The notes beneath the pieces were generated by a model that was not told the origin of the DNA, made no database searches, and worked only from the letters and a program-made list of their open reading frames with translations. The position numbers and the translations under genes are program-made. A DNA stretch of 64,000 bases from Galaxea fascicularis. Its lineage: Eukaryota; Cnidaria; Anthozoa; Scleractinia; Euphylliidae. Below, in pieces: positions 12,863 through 24,201 of this stretch. The stretch covers positions 10,403,247 through 10,467,246 of the forward strand of contig OX419338.1 in NCBI GenBank assembly GCA_948470475.1. Reading direction: 5' to 3'. Numbering within the stretch: the first letter of the stretch is position 1; the number at the start of each line of letters is the position of its first letter.

Positions 12863-13039
12863 GAGCATTTCACCTGACGTCACGGCGGCCATGTTGGTAT
12901 ATATCAAAACAAAGGAACGGTGGCTTTAATGGTGTACTAGGCTGACCCGGCCTTGGGAATTGAACTCTATTTTTCAGGAAATACTTTCTTTTGTTTCATT
13001 AAAGCAATATGGCCGCGGGTCACGTGAGTGAAAACGCTC
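12863..13039. mobile_element. GAGCGTTTTCAC-type MITE, copy 1
   Basis: The ends are GAGCATTTCAC and the inverted GTGAAAACGCTC. The interior matches the copy at 38823-38995, with GGCGGCCATGTTGG near the left, AATTGAACTCTATTTTT in the middle and CAATATGGCCGC at the right. It is about 177 bp and has no frame of note. Confidence 0.7.
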
Positions 13040-15955
13040 CATAGTACATCTTATTCGGGCCTCCGAAATCATTATGAACAAAATCTAGACAGGCCTCAAG
13101 AAAACTTTCTATTCATCACCAACATCTTTAAATTAGCGGCAAACGACTTTGGAAACAATGTTGTTGCGTGAAAAACACGAACGAAAACATGCTTCTTTAT
13201 TATTTTTTGATCATCATTAGTTTAGCGGTCATTATTTGTTCGTTCAGCACGAAATTGAAGTGTCCCTGTGGATTTGCGAGGGATTTGGCAAAATTGATTC
13301 TTAATTTTCTGATATGCTATTTGCTACAATTAAGCGTTTATTGAATCTGTCCCTGCGATAAACTGGACTGCCGAGCTACGCTTCGCATGAAACTATATGT
13401 ACTATATGATACAAGGCCACCATACCATACACAATAAGATGTTTGTGTTTTACACGCGAACTTGAATTTCAATCTATAAGATAAACATGTCACCACTTCA
13501 AACGAGTCTTTGACAATTATTTGAGGAGTCCACGTGGGGGTGGGGGGGTGGGGGGTTACTTTGACTTTGACTAAGGACGAACGCTAGAAATGCCAGCTCT
13601 TGCACTAACTGCGCAGCCGTGCGTACAGAGGCACCAGGCAGTGAAGTGTTCTGCGCACACACAAAGGCTTAGCTACCCCTTGGTGTTTTTCACCGTAACA
13701 AGTATAAGATTTAGAATTTAGATATGTCTTATGCTTTTCTGTGGAAGCAAACAGTGGCAAACTAACTGATGGCAGACATCGATATCATTGCAACGTAAAT
13801 AACTTGCTTCATGATTGTTGTTATTGGGACTTTATAACACTGAAAGCTTGCACCTGCTTCACCTACACAATTTTATTTTGAGAAAACCATGATTTAAATT
13901 TTTTTAAAATTATTTTGCGGGAAAACTATTTTAATCGCTGTTCCACACAAAGTATTCGAGATAGTGCGATGACGGCTGGTTTTGGGCGAAAAACTGTTCA
14001 TGGGTACATTCAGAGCTTCAAAATTATTCAGTTAAAGGGTATTACAGATCACTGAATTGCAAATTCGTGGCACTTCAAATGTTAGTTTTTATTCGTGCTT
14101 GCATAGAGATATCACAGCATTGTGATTTGTGATAGTCGTATTATTAGGCGGCACAAATGAGCTTAAAGGCCGAAATAGCAAATATTAGTTTTTTTCCTTG
14201 GCGAGTTTAATGAATATCATACTGCCCTTTCCAATGCTCCCTGCTATGAAATAGGGAAGTCAAAATATACTTCACCATGACTCCCTTATTTGAAGCGTAG
14301 CATGTTATGTTTCGCTTCTGTGGGAGCCACTTTTAAATGAAGTCTAAGTAATTTTCTTATATCCGCTATCACAGTTAATTGAAGCTGCCACGCCTAATGT
14401 TTTAATGCAAAATAGATGAGAGCTATTCTGGTAGAAGCTGAATTGAATAGAATCGTTGAAGAAGGCATAAACTACTGAACATTTGCCAGCGTTATTTCGT
14501 TCTTCAAGTTCGTTCTTCGAAGATAAGAGTACATACACGAGATAGGAATTGCGTGAACTACAACAAAATACACGAAACAACTACAACGACATAGTGTGGA
14601 AAACTACTATAACAGCGTTTGTGTGTGAGTAAAAACTCGTATTTCAGTATAGCTCGCATTAGGAAGTTATTTATTTTACATGGGTGTATCTTTCAGGGAA
14701 CAGGTCCCGTTTAGTAACCAAAAATATATTCTTATAAAAGTTCCGAACGGAACAGTCAAAGGAGTAAACGCTATCTATGGCTGTAAATAACGTACATTAA
14801 TTTCACAGAGGTTTTAGCAGAAATCTCTTTGAATGCGACAAACGCAGTGACGCTATTATTCAATAGAAAAAGAGACCAAAAATAGAAAGACCCATATTTC
14901 GTTTTGGAAGTTGTTAAGGGACAATGCCACAAATGGATATACTTGAAGGAGTACTTAAGCTGATAAAAGAGCTACTTTTTTTAATGATAACACTTCAGAT
15001 TATCTCCACCAGACCTTGAAGAGCACAGTAACTCTTATCAGTGAGATATTCTCCATCGAACTCGCTTTCTAAAAGACCTAAAAGTTTAAAGAAATTTGTA
15101 TTGGTTCCCTCTACGCCACTCAACTGAGGCCAACTGACTTGCGTGTACCTCTTGAATTATTTATCAAAGTTCAATTTTTAGGGTTTAACATGTAGTCTTA
15201 AAGTTGAAGAACACTGCCACTGGACGCGCATGATTGATTTTGAGTCTAGTTTTCGTGTTTTTCAGATCAGAACAGAATCATTTGACCGCTTTTACGAAAC
15301 TTGTCGTCCCAAACGTTGAGTCAGACTCCATGTTGTGAAGAAATGTTAGAAGAACGTCTTGAAAGTGAAACCAAGGAGCTTTTAAATAAATAAATGACCA
15401 TCTTTTAGGCTTTTATTTACACATTTAAAAGTTAGAGCCAGCATGTTCAACAGCACAGCAGGGAAGAAGTGCTCAGTACCTTTCAGTTAAATGGCCTCAA
15501 GGTTCAAAAAGTCATTAATAATTCATAAAGGAATTACAAAAGAAATTAATGTTTAATGAGTGTCTTTATATCTGACTGATAGACACGGCTAAATTTTACA
15601 GCCGATTCTATCCGGAAAAAATAATAAACCCAACGATTATTCTACAAATGAATAGATCTACCACAAAAGCTTTTGAAGGCATTCAAAACACTCGCAACAG
15701 TGTTATGTCGGGTATAAAAACTCTCGACTACGCCTTGTGTTTTTAAACCCCATAAAAAACTGCTGCTCTTTTTTTTAAATATTATTTAGCGACCATTACC
15801 CAACAAGAAATAGAAACATCCCTCACATCAACTTTCATTTCGATGGTGACGCTCACTTAGAGACTCGTAACTAAAACCGCAGTTTCAACTTCTATTCTAA
15901 AAAAAATCATTTTTTCAAAGAGGAAAAGTCAGTACAACAAGAAAGTAAATGTTAG
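13040..15955. other. No gene recognised
   Basis: AT-rich sequence with a G-rich tract at 13534-13557. The frames are short and lack splice context or family resemblance. Confidence 0.4.
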
Positions 15956-16142
15956 CAGGGGCGGATCCAGGGGGGGGGGGGGCGGTGGATTGGGTGGCTA
16001 GCCACCCCCCTTCGGAGAAGCCCACCTTAAAAATTAATACGTGAAAAAAAGGAAATACATGCATGGGTCCCAAGAAATATAGTATAGTTTGGTGGCCGAC
16101 TGTATCAGCCACGCCCCATTAAAAAATCCTGGATTCGCGCCT
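15956..16142. mobile_element. MITE with GGGGCGGATCCAGG termini
   Basis: The left end GGGGCGGATCCAGG is inverted in the right end CCTGGATTCGCGCCT. A 14-base G run follows the left terminus. Inside lies TGGGTGGCTAGCCACCC. Length and structure fit a hAT-like non-autonomous element; the superfamily is an inference. Confidence 0.6.
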
Positions 16143-16682
16143 GGTTAGAGTGACTGACCATTTCTACAATACAAAGGCAAACAGCACCAACGAAAAGTGC
16201 TGCTCAATTGGCTTTCATTTGAATTGCCACTGTTGATACTTTGTGGTTTCATGGTTTCCACTGTTGTCCTTTTCGATCGTTTTTATTTCAAATGGAACGG
16301 TGCAGTTAGGACCTCCCGTCCACAGAGGCCAAGGAGGGCCTCCCCTACTTTGCTCACATTCTGAGTCGTGTAAGTGCGGTGGAAGCGATGAAAAGAAATC
16401 AGAAATGCAAACTCTTGGCTCGACTCTAATAAGATCGAAGAATCAGTTGGCTTTTGCTTGAGTTATATTTTATCAGTTATGATAAAAATGGATTTCAAGT
16501 TTCCTATCGACTTTACGCCATGTGATTATCTGGCCATGCAGTCAATTTTCAATTGTGTCATACTATAACCATACTAAGGTTCGAAGATGCCCAGTCACTT
16601 ATGCACTTTCTCATTATCGTTGTCAAGTCTAGTTTTGTAATTTATTTGGTGCGCCAAAATATTCTATACAAATCATTTTTAC

Positions 16683-16860
16683 TTTTTTTTTCTTTGCCTC
16701 GTGTGGTTCCCTGATACCCTTAACTAGGGCTAACGCCCAGTGGGTTTTTCATGGGTTTCTATTAGCACTTTAATTTACACTTCAGAGTTAATTCTCTGTT
16801 CCACCACTTGTATGTGTTTATAGTGCTACGCGGCACAACATATATATGTACCTTTGAAGG
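16683..16860 (+). mobile_element. SINE, 3' portion without tRNA head
   Basis: From TTTTTTTCTTTGCCTCGTGT to the end of ATATATATGTACC this matches the body of the tRNA-headed SINE at 32921-33128 and the tail at 32779-32873. Shared landmarks are CCTGATACCCTTAACTAGGG, the TTCATGGGTTTCT stretch, and GTGCTACGCGGCACAAC. The tRNA-derived head is absent, as expected of a 5'-truncated retrotransposed copy. Confidence 0.7.
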
Positions 16861-17719
16861 CTTTTTGAAATTAAGTACGTAACCATTGCGAATAATTAAT
16901 CGCAGCTGTCTATGGCTTACTAAGCAAGCAATCGCGAGGCGTTCAATATATATCAGGTGCAGAATCCAAATACCCTCTAAACAAAACTGCAAGTAACATA
17001 AGTCATGCGTCTTTACCATGTAATATTCATTTTTGAAATTCAAAACTCAAAGACTTGTCTCTCTGCAAATAAATACGAAGATTATGAAGGTTTGAGCTTC
17101 CTATCGATGAAGTTTCCTGGCGGACAATTTTATTTTTTAGCCGGGACCGGGAGGCAATGGATCTCCTTTAGTCGAGCGAATACCGTGAAGGCAAAACATG
17201 ACCAAAATTTGAGGCACGATACCGGCCGAAACCGGCGCCAAGCGTGGAAAAATCGTGAGAATGACATGATCAAGGTTACAATAGTTTTGTTTTTAGTTGA
17301 GAAAGTGAGCAAATCAAAACCGTAGCAGAAGCTGATTATTTTCGATGTTCTACTGAAAACAAGACAATTAGTCTAAGAGTTGGAAAAACCGTCCATTGTA
17401 ACTGAACAATCTAGAAATATTTTATTTGTAGGTACCAGTAGGTAGACACAAGAGTAGAATAACCAAGAATACTTTGATTATGCTCTATATTTGATTTATT
17501 CGTCTTAAATTTGAAAGCCGGAATTATCAATTCGCTACTCCAGGCAATAAAGACATTAATTTAAATTAAAGTACTACGTTGTAAAATTTTGTTTGATTGA
17601 AGGAAGAATTTATCATAGTCTGAAAAAAAGACAAACAATAATTTAATGGTTCTTGTTGGGTTTAAAAATAAATTAGCCAGGCCTAACCAAAACGCAAGTA
17701 GCTAAGTGCCAAATACTTA

Positions 17720-17801
17720 ACAATTATTCCATGAGCGCGTGGTCGATATGAGATGGCTATAACCAATCTCATATCCAACAAGCGCGAATGGAACAATTGT
17801 T
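17720..17801. repeat. Imperfect hairpin element
   Basis: ACAATTATTCCATGAGCGCG pairs with CGCGAATGGAACAATTGT. An inner ATATGAGAT/ATCTCATAT stem brings the total to 82 bp. It is a probable hairpin MITE. Confidence 0.6.
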
Positions 17802-17922
17802 TTATCAAATTCTCAACCTTCGGTTGTGCTAAATTTTATTTAAGTGAAAGAAACGACCAGAAAGTGATGTGACTTTCGGGCGCCAAAACGACATGTCATG
17901 ATCACATGATACGTGGACCGCC

Positions 17923-18074
17923 TAGCCTGCGTAGCTTGGCGGTTTTGTTGGGGTAAAACGCGCGAAAATACAAACGGCGAAGCCGCTAGAGTTCCTCCCC
18001 AGGCCTCTAGCGGCGAACGCCGCTTGTGTTTACACGCGTTTTACCCCAACAAAACCGCCAAGCTACGCAGGCTA
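17923..18074. repeat. Palindromic element with 40 bp perfect arms
   Basis: The arms at 17923-17962 and 18035-18074 are exact reverse complements (begin TAGCCTGCGTAGCTTGGCGG). Pairing continues imperfectly inward through GCCGCTAGAG / CTCTAGCGGC. The element is markedly more GC-rich than its surroundings and falls 1.6 kb upstream of the GABA-B-like receptor start. Confidence 0.75.
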
Positions 18075-19659
18075 TGCACCGCCGTGCGAACAGTTGAATG
18101 AAAGATCAAAAGCAAAGCAAATTGAGCTTACAGCTGAACTGAACCTTCACGGACTGCTATGTACGGAGAAAAACCTTGCTGCAGTGTTCTCAAGTGTTCA
18201 AAGCTCAAACTCATCGGGAAGAGTAATTATTGTGGGCATTTACACTACTTAACTGATACGTACCGTTAAATAATCTCATCCCGAAGTTTGTGGCTTTTTT
18301 GTTGTTTCTCGGACGGCCTTGTCCATAATTTCTTGAATTTCCTCTGTGGAGAGCTCGCCAAATCTATTTTTTTTTCATCCATTTTTGGTCGACGAAACTT
18401 GCTTGTTTTTGGCTTCTCGTGAAAAATTTTATGCCGAGCGACCTTTGACGCATTCATTTCCATAGAAGGTTAAACTCAGGTATGATGGCTGGTAACCGAG
18501 ATCTCGTGAACCTATAAAAAAGCTAGAATTACATTATCCGAGGTTGAAAATTTAATAATTTAAAATATCTAAAAACTTACCTCGAATCAGTTTCAGCACA
18601 GCTCAGTGAGATCCTAGCTACTGATAATAATTCTAAACAAACAAATAATGAATGCGTGTTTTTCCAATTGTTATAAAAAAGATCTATAAAATGGTTTTAA
18701 ATTTCCACACCCTAGGTATAGTTTAGCCCAAAGGTTTAAGCAACTCCAGGGAACCTAAAAAATTAGCATAAATATAAGCATAAACACAAGCGAAAGAAAT
18801 AAAAATGCATAGTATTTTTCATGCTGTCAACCACCAAAAAAAATTATTATGACTGCATGAGCATAGGTACTATGACGAAACCCCCCGAGCTCGACATCTG
18901 ATATAACTTGTTATTTTATATTTAGATCAGGAACAAGGAATAGCCACGCCAGCCACTGTGGATTTAAAAACTTTTTTATTGTTTAATTGTTTTCCTGGTG
19001 AGTAGTTGAATACTGATGAGTGTGTGTAGTATAATAAGGGTTATAAATTTGCCAGGCATATTGCGAATATTAGGTTTCCACATGATTCACCGGCTGCACG
19101 GTATTCATTCCACAGTGCGACTACCGCTGCTAAATGTGTTAGACTCTGCGCAAGTTAAAGGTTTGTCTCTTTTCCATTACTCCCTTCGGTGGGTATCTCT
19201 AGCGACGTGAGGACTGCGTTAGGGTTTTTCTAGGGCAAACAACAATAAGGAGAGCATAAAGAGGAAGTACTATTCGAGGAGGGAAAAACCACATTTTCTT
19301 CTCAGTCAGTTTTCAGTGACATCCATGAAATAACTAAAACAAAACTCAAAGGCAATAGACTTTGCGTTTGTGCTTGTGTCAAGTGCTCTGAATTAAATGG
19401 AGTGGCACTATGCTAGTGTTTGCACTGCTGACAAGACTAGGCTTTGTCATTAAAGAAAATCAATTCGAAGTGCGACTGGCTGCGTTGCATAATACAAATT
19501 ATAACGTCAGAGGCCAACTTCAGTGTGGTTTAGTTGAAACTTTTAACTCACGTTGTCATGTTTGACTTTAATTAGAAGATGGAGGGTAACTCAATAAACT
19601 GTTGTAGTGATGGTTTATTGCTTTTCACAGGTCTCGCAGATCAACGTAAGCAACAAGCG
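18075..19659. promoter_or_regulatory. Upstream region of the GABA-B-like receptor
   Basis: No other gene was recognised. CTTTTCACAG at 19621-19630 is a good splice acceptor just before the chosen start codon, so a non-coding 5' exon may exist upstream. I could not place it or a promoter with confidence. Confidence 0.3.
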
Positions 19660-19896
19660 ATGAAGCCGTGTTTCATTTTTATCATCTGCTGTTTTTTAAC
19701 ATCCTTTGCCAAGAGTGACCACTCCACTTCTAAAACTGATCTTTATATTGGCGGATTTTTCGGTGTTAACATCAAAGCTGGCGCCTGGAGTACAGCTGCC
19801 CTCATTCCCGCCTTGGAGATGGCACTTGATCACGTAAACAACGATTCAAACATCCTGGCGGATTATCATTTGAAATATGTGTGGCGGGACTCAAAG
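19660..19896 (+). CDS. GABA-B-like receptor exon 1
   Basis: ATG at 19660 opens a signal peptide (MKPCFIFIICCFLTSFAKS). The start of the flytrap domain follows (YIGGFF, then AALIPALEMALDHVNND), ending DSK before GTGAGG. Phase 0. An in-frame ATG at 19579 would place 27 residues ahead of the signal peptide and is less likely. Confidence 0.88.
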
Positions 19897-22800
19897 GTGA
19901 GGACTACATGAACACGACGATAGAATTTTTATCCCTCCGTGGAAAATTATCTTGTCTACACGATAGACCATATCGATTGCTGATGGGCGGATTGAATGAA
20001 AAGCTGACCGACAGCTGTCAACGAAACAGTGTAGCAAGTCATGCTCCGTGTCTGAAAATATTATTCAAATTGTGCAGAAAGCGGAATAATTAAAAAAAGC
20101 TGATAAGGCTAAGTCACATTTCTTACCATTAGTATTCAGTTGTTGCATAAGAGGTTACAGGGAAAGTACACCACCTGGCGACTTCAAACAAGAGAACTAG
20201 GCGTCAGGGTCCCAAAGGGGGGCCCTGAAGCCCCAGAGCCTTGAATTTTTTGCCATGGAGCCCCAAGCCCGATCATTTCATTGCCTGGATCCCTAAAGCA
20301 AATGTCATAGAGCTCTTGAGCCCCGAGAAACTAATCCGCCTGGAGCCCTAAGCCCCTTTGGGTCCCTGAGTCGTTTTTCCTCATTTTAGACGGCGATGTA
20401 AAACAATATCATCGCGCAACATTTGTTGATAAGTACTTTTTCAAGACTGTATATGTCCAACAATGTCAATTTTAAAGTGTAATTATATAATTAGATATAG
20501 AAAAATGTTTTCATCAACTTGTCTTGATCCTGGAACAAATTCTTCAGGCTGCAATTGGAAAATACTCTTCTTCAGCTGGAAGAAAGTTCTGGGAAAGCGT
20601 CAGAGATAAAAAGGTGTCTTGGCTTTGGGCTTGAATGCTTGATGGTAATGTATTTATACCATTTGAAGTGTTAGTCGGAGAAAACAAAATACATCCCTTT
20701 CAGATGCATGAGTTAAGTAGATGTATTTTTTTTGCTAAGCTTTAAGCAGTTTGTATTCGTTTTTAGTGTGAAAGTGGCGCAGGGATCCGAGCCATGCTTG
20801 AAATGATCGACAAACCACCGCACAAGATTGTTTTCTTGGGTCCCGGATGCTCAGTAGCAACCACACCGGTTGCCGAGGCCGCGCCATACTGGGAAGCAGT
20901 GCAAGTGAGTGCAGTCAAGCTTGAAGTAGTGGTTTTATTGCTTTGATTTACTAAATCGTTCCAAACTTTATCTTCTGTGTAATGTATGATACATAGAATG
21001 AGTGTTTCTTGGTAATTAACAACTTACGCGAAGCTTTTAAGATTCAAGAAATCAGTGCAAAAGCGTCAAGACTCTCAAGAGGTTTTTGCTGCGAACGCTG
21101 GAACAAGATAATATGAACGTGCCGGAAAATTTCACTGAAACGTGGATACTTTAATAACTTTAATATTTGTCTATTTATTTGTACTTTGGTTTAGATTGGG
21201 TACAGCACATCGTCGCCATTGTTTTCGAACAAAGAGAAATTCCCGCTGTATTTCAGAACAAGCACCTCAGAAACAATGGAAAACCCATCCAGAGTTGCAT
21301 TGCTCAAACATTTTAAATGGAAAAAGGTCGCCTTGATTGTCCAAAACCTAGACATATATGTATTGGTGAGGAGCCTTAGATACATTAATTATTTAAATTG
21401 TATACAGTCTTTGGAAAGGACTGATTCAGTTCAAGAAGAACTAATTCAGTTGAATTCTTATTTGTTGCCCCTTTCTTACAGAGGCAGTAAGGAGAAATTG
21501 TTAAATATCAAGCAAATTCATCTTGTGTGATCCTGTCCTTAATTCTCGTAACCACTCTATTTCAGCGCTGATATCACAACGAGAAATTTGATGCTGAATT
21601 TGTATCCTATCAAAATTTAGCGGGTTTTGGTGAGAAAAAAGTTGATACAATTTAAAAAACAAACATTGAAATCTGGTACACAAAAATTTGGTATTATCAA
21701 CGGAGTACGTTGATAAATGTAAATTGACCACCGTACATGGATTCTAGTACGGTGGTCAATTTACATTTATCAACGTACTCCGTTGATAATACCAAATTTT
21801 TGTGTACTACTTCCCCATCGACGCAGCACAACAGTTTCTTTAGAAATTACCCCCTTTATTCATTGAAATCTGGTGTCCGTTTTTCAAACTCCCGAAAACG
21901 TTTCGCACCCCAAAAGCGGTGTTAAGTGCACAATGTCCAACAAAGAAAATTTAATTTTAAATAAAGTTCCAAACTCTCCACAATTAAGAAATACTCTGGG
22001 AAGGCTTGGAAGAAAAATTACAACCAATGGACTGAGATTGTTTCCGGTTAGTCTTCGGTAGTTTTGCATTGAGAAACGAGTGCCTGATCGGAGCGTAAGA
22101 TTTCAATTTCGGGTAAAAGAGAGTTAATTGAACATAGCCCTTGTGTGATTTCTTGCTTTTTTCTGTTTTGTCTTTGTCTAAAGACGAAGGAAGAACTTAT
22201 TCCAATGTTGGAGGAATCCAATATCACTATAATTGCGGCCGAAAGCTTTAAAAATGACCCATCTTCATCTGTCAAGTATCTGCTGAAGGTAAAGCGAATG
22301 ATTATCTCTATTGATGACTCACCTGGAGGGTGGTAAAGGGAGAGTGTCTAGATCACGTTTCACGGAAAATAAAACGGTCCTTTCACAACTCACCAAAAAC
22401 AAAGACGTAATGAAAATCACGGTTCACGGCGAATTAAAGATTTATTTCTCGTTTCAAGGAAAACGATTTCGCAAAACAACGTTTCACGGCTACTATGAGC
22501 TAATATGGAAATCACGATTCACGAGGAAAAATTAGCCATTTCACATTTTATGGGAAAAAAAAGTAGCCGATCACGAGTCATGAAAATACCATTTACCACC
22601 CTCCGTATGCATCCCGAAATCATAGTAGGTGCATTCAGGAGTTTACAAAGTAAAAGACAATTGGGCAAGGAGAGTAAGAAAGCTACTCGTGTTCACCACG
22701 TGGCCGGAATTACTCTGATGCAAACAGCCATGCATATTTCATGTTCTCCAATCTACATTACGGACAGCTAACCAAGACTGAGCCTCACTCGTTTATTGCA

Positions 22801-24169
22801 GAGGATAAACTCGGAAACGGCAATATCTTCATGGATAGAATTTAACAAGATAAATACATCTTACTAACCGAGTTCGAGCAGTCCGTACTGTAAGTTACAG
22901 ACCGCGGTTTTTCCAGTTTCACTTATGGCCCAAGCGCGAAGTGCGCAGGCCATAAAGCAACGGAGGAAAAATTTAGTACGTAAATTTAGTACGGACCAAG
23001 AATACGAGGTTAGTAAGATACTTATTATATCTCTGAGGTTAATCGGGCGCGCGAGAAAGGAAACTTACAGATTTAGCGGGCAATACAATAGAATACGGCC
23101 CACAAAATTGACCAATCACAGCGCGCGTGCTGAGAGATATAATAAAAGAATCAACTGTTCAACAGGATCAACTGTTTTAGGTTACACAAAAGTGACATAA
23201 TGCAATCCTAAAATAGATTTTTGTTCGTTACTGTTTGATGACCTTTATTTTAAGAAAAAAAAGCTTCCACGGTGAGAAAGTAATGGTTTTAAGTTTAGCC
23301 AGCAGTGTTTTATTTTTACCTCAGGAGAGAGATGCAAGGATAATCATCGGTTTAATGTATGAGGACATGTTTAGGAAAGCAATGTGCACGGTAGGTATGA
23401 GATTGTTATTGACTACCCCAGCCAATACCTCTCCTCCATTCATGCTAATCTGAATGCCTCTCAAGAGAGACATTTCCAGATTGGTAATGTAGTAAGTTTT
23501 CTTAGTTGATATCCTGCGGTGCAATTTGGCACTAGCATTTAGGTGCCAGCGCGTAGATAGTTAAAAATTTTTCAAAGCGGAAAAAAGAAACTTCTGGGCT
23601 TGTATAGAGGTTTAGAAACTTCAAAATAATGTCAAATGGTAAGGTAATCAAGGTACAAAATGACAGGCAAAGTTACGGTATAAATGAAAACTGGTCGTAC
23701 ATCGCTATTTCAGTTTAAAATATTTTTAGGTCAAAGCCCGCCCACTTTTCCCTCCTTTTCCAAGTTCGTATTTTATTTTAAGCATACGTTGTCAACAGTG
23801 AAATCTGTAGGAGGGACTCCACAGCGGTGTAGTATTTTGTTTTGGCAAAAGAGTTTTTTTCTTTGTAGTGACAAAAGTGGTTTTCAGTGAAGTGTCTCAA
23901 CACTTTGGACGCTGCTTATATTTAGCAATTTACGAGCACAGTCCTTGTTGAGAGCTACGGCCATAACCTTCCGCAAACTCATTTGGTTCGCTATACTCGG
24001 AATGAGCACAAGCAGTGAGCTTTGACATTAACTGTACCCGGAGGTCACATTACAAAACGTGCGAGCAGAGGAAACATTCAAATGAATTGCATAAAGAAAC
24101 CTGAAAAAAATCCAGGACTTCAACGGGGCTTGAACCCGTGTTCTTGCGATTCCGGTGCGATGCTCTACT

Positions 24170-24201
<32 letters not shown>

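Noticed and set aside
18266..18463. Lysine-rich 65-codon minus frame followed by a GTACGT donor-like site
   Set aside because: The stop codon precedes the donor and no further exon fits; kept out for lack of support.
24100..24187. Functional tRNA gene
   Set aside because: The anticodon stem mispairs and position 33 is not T; relatives with the same tail show it is a SINE head.
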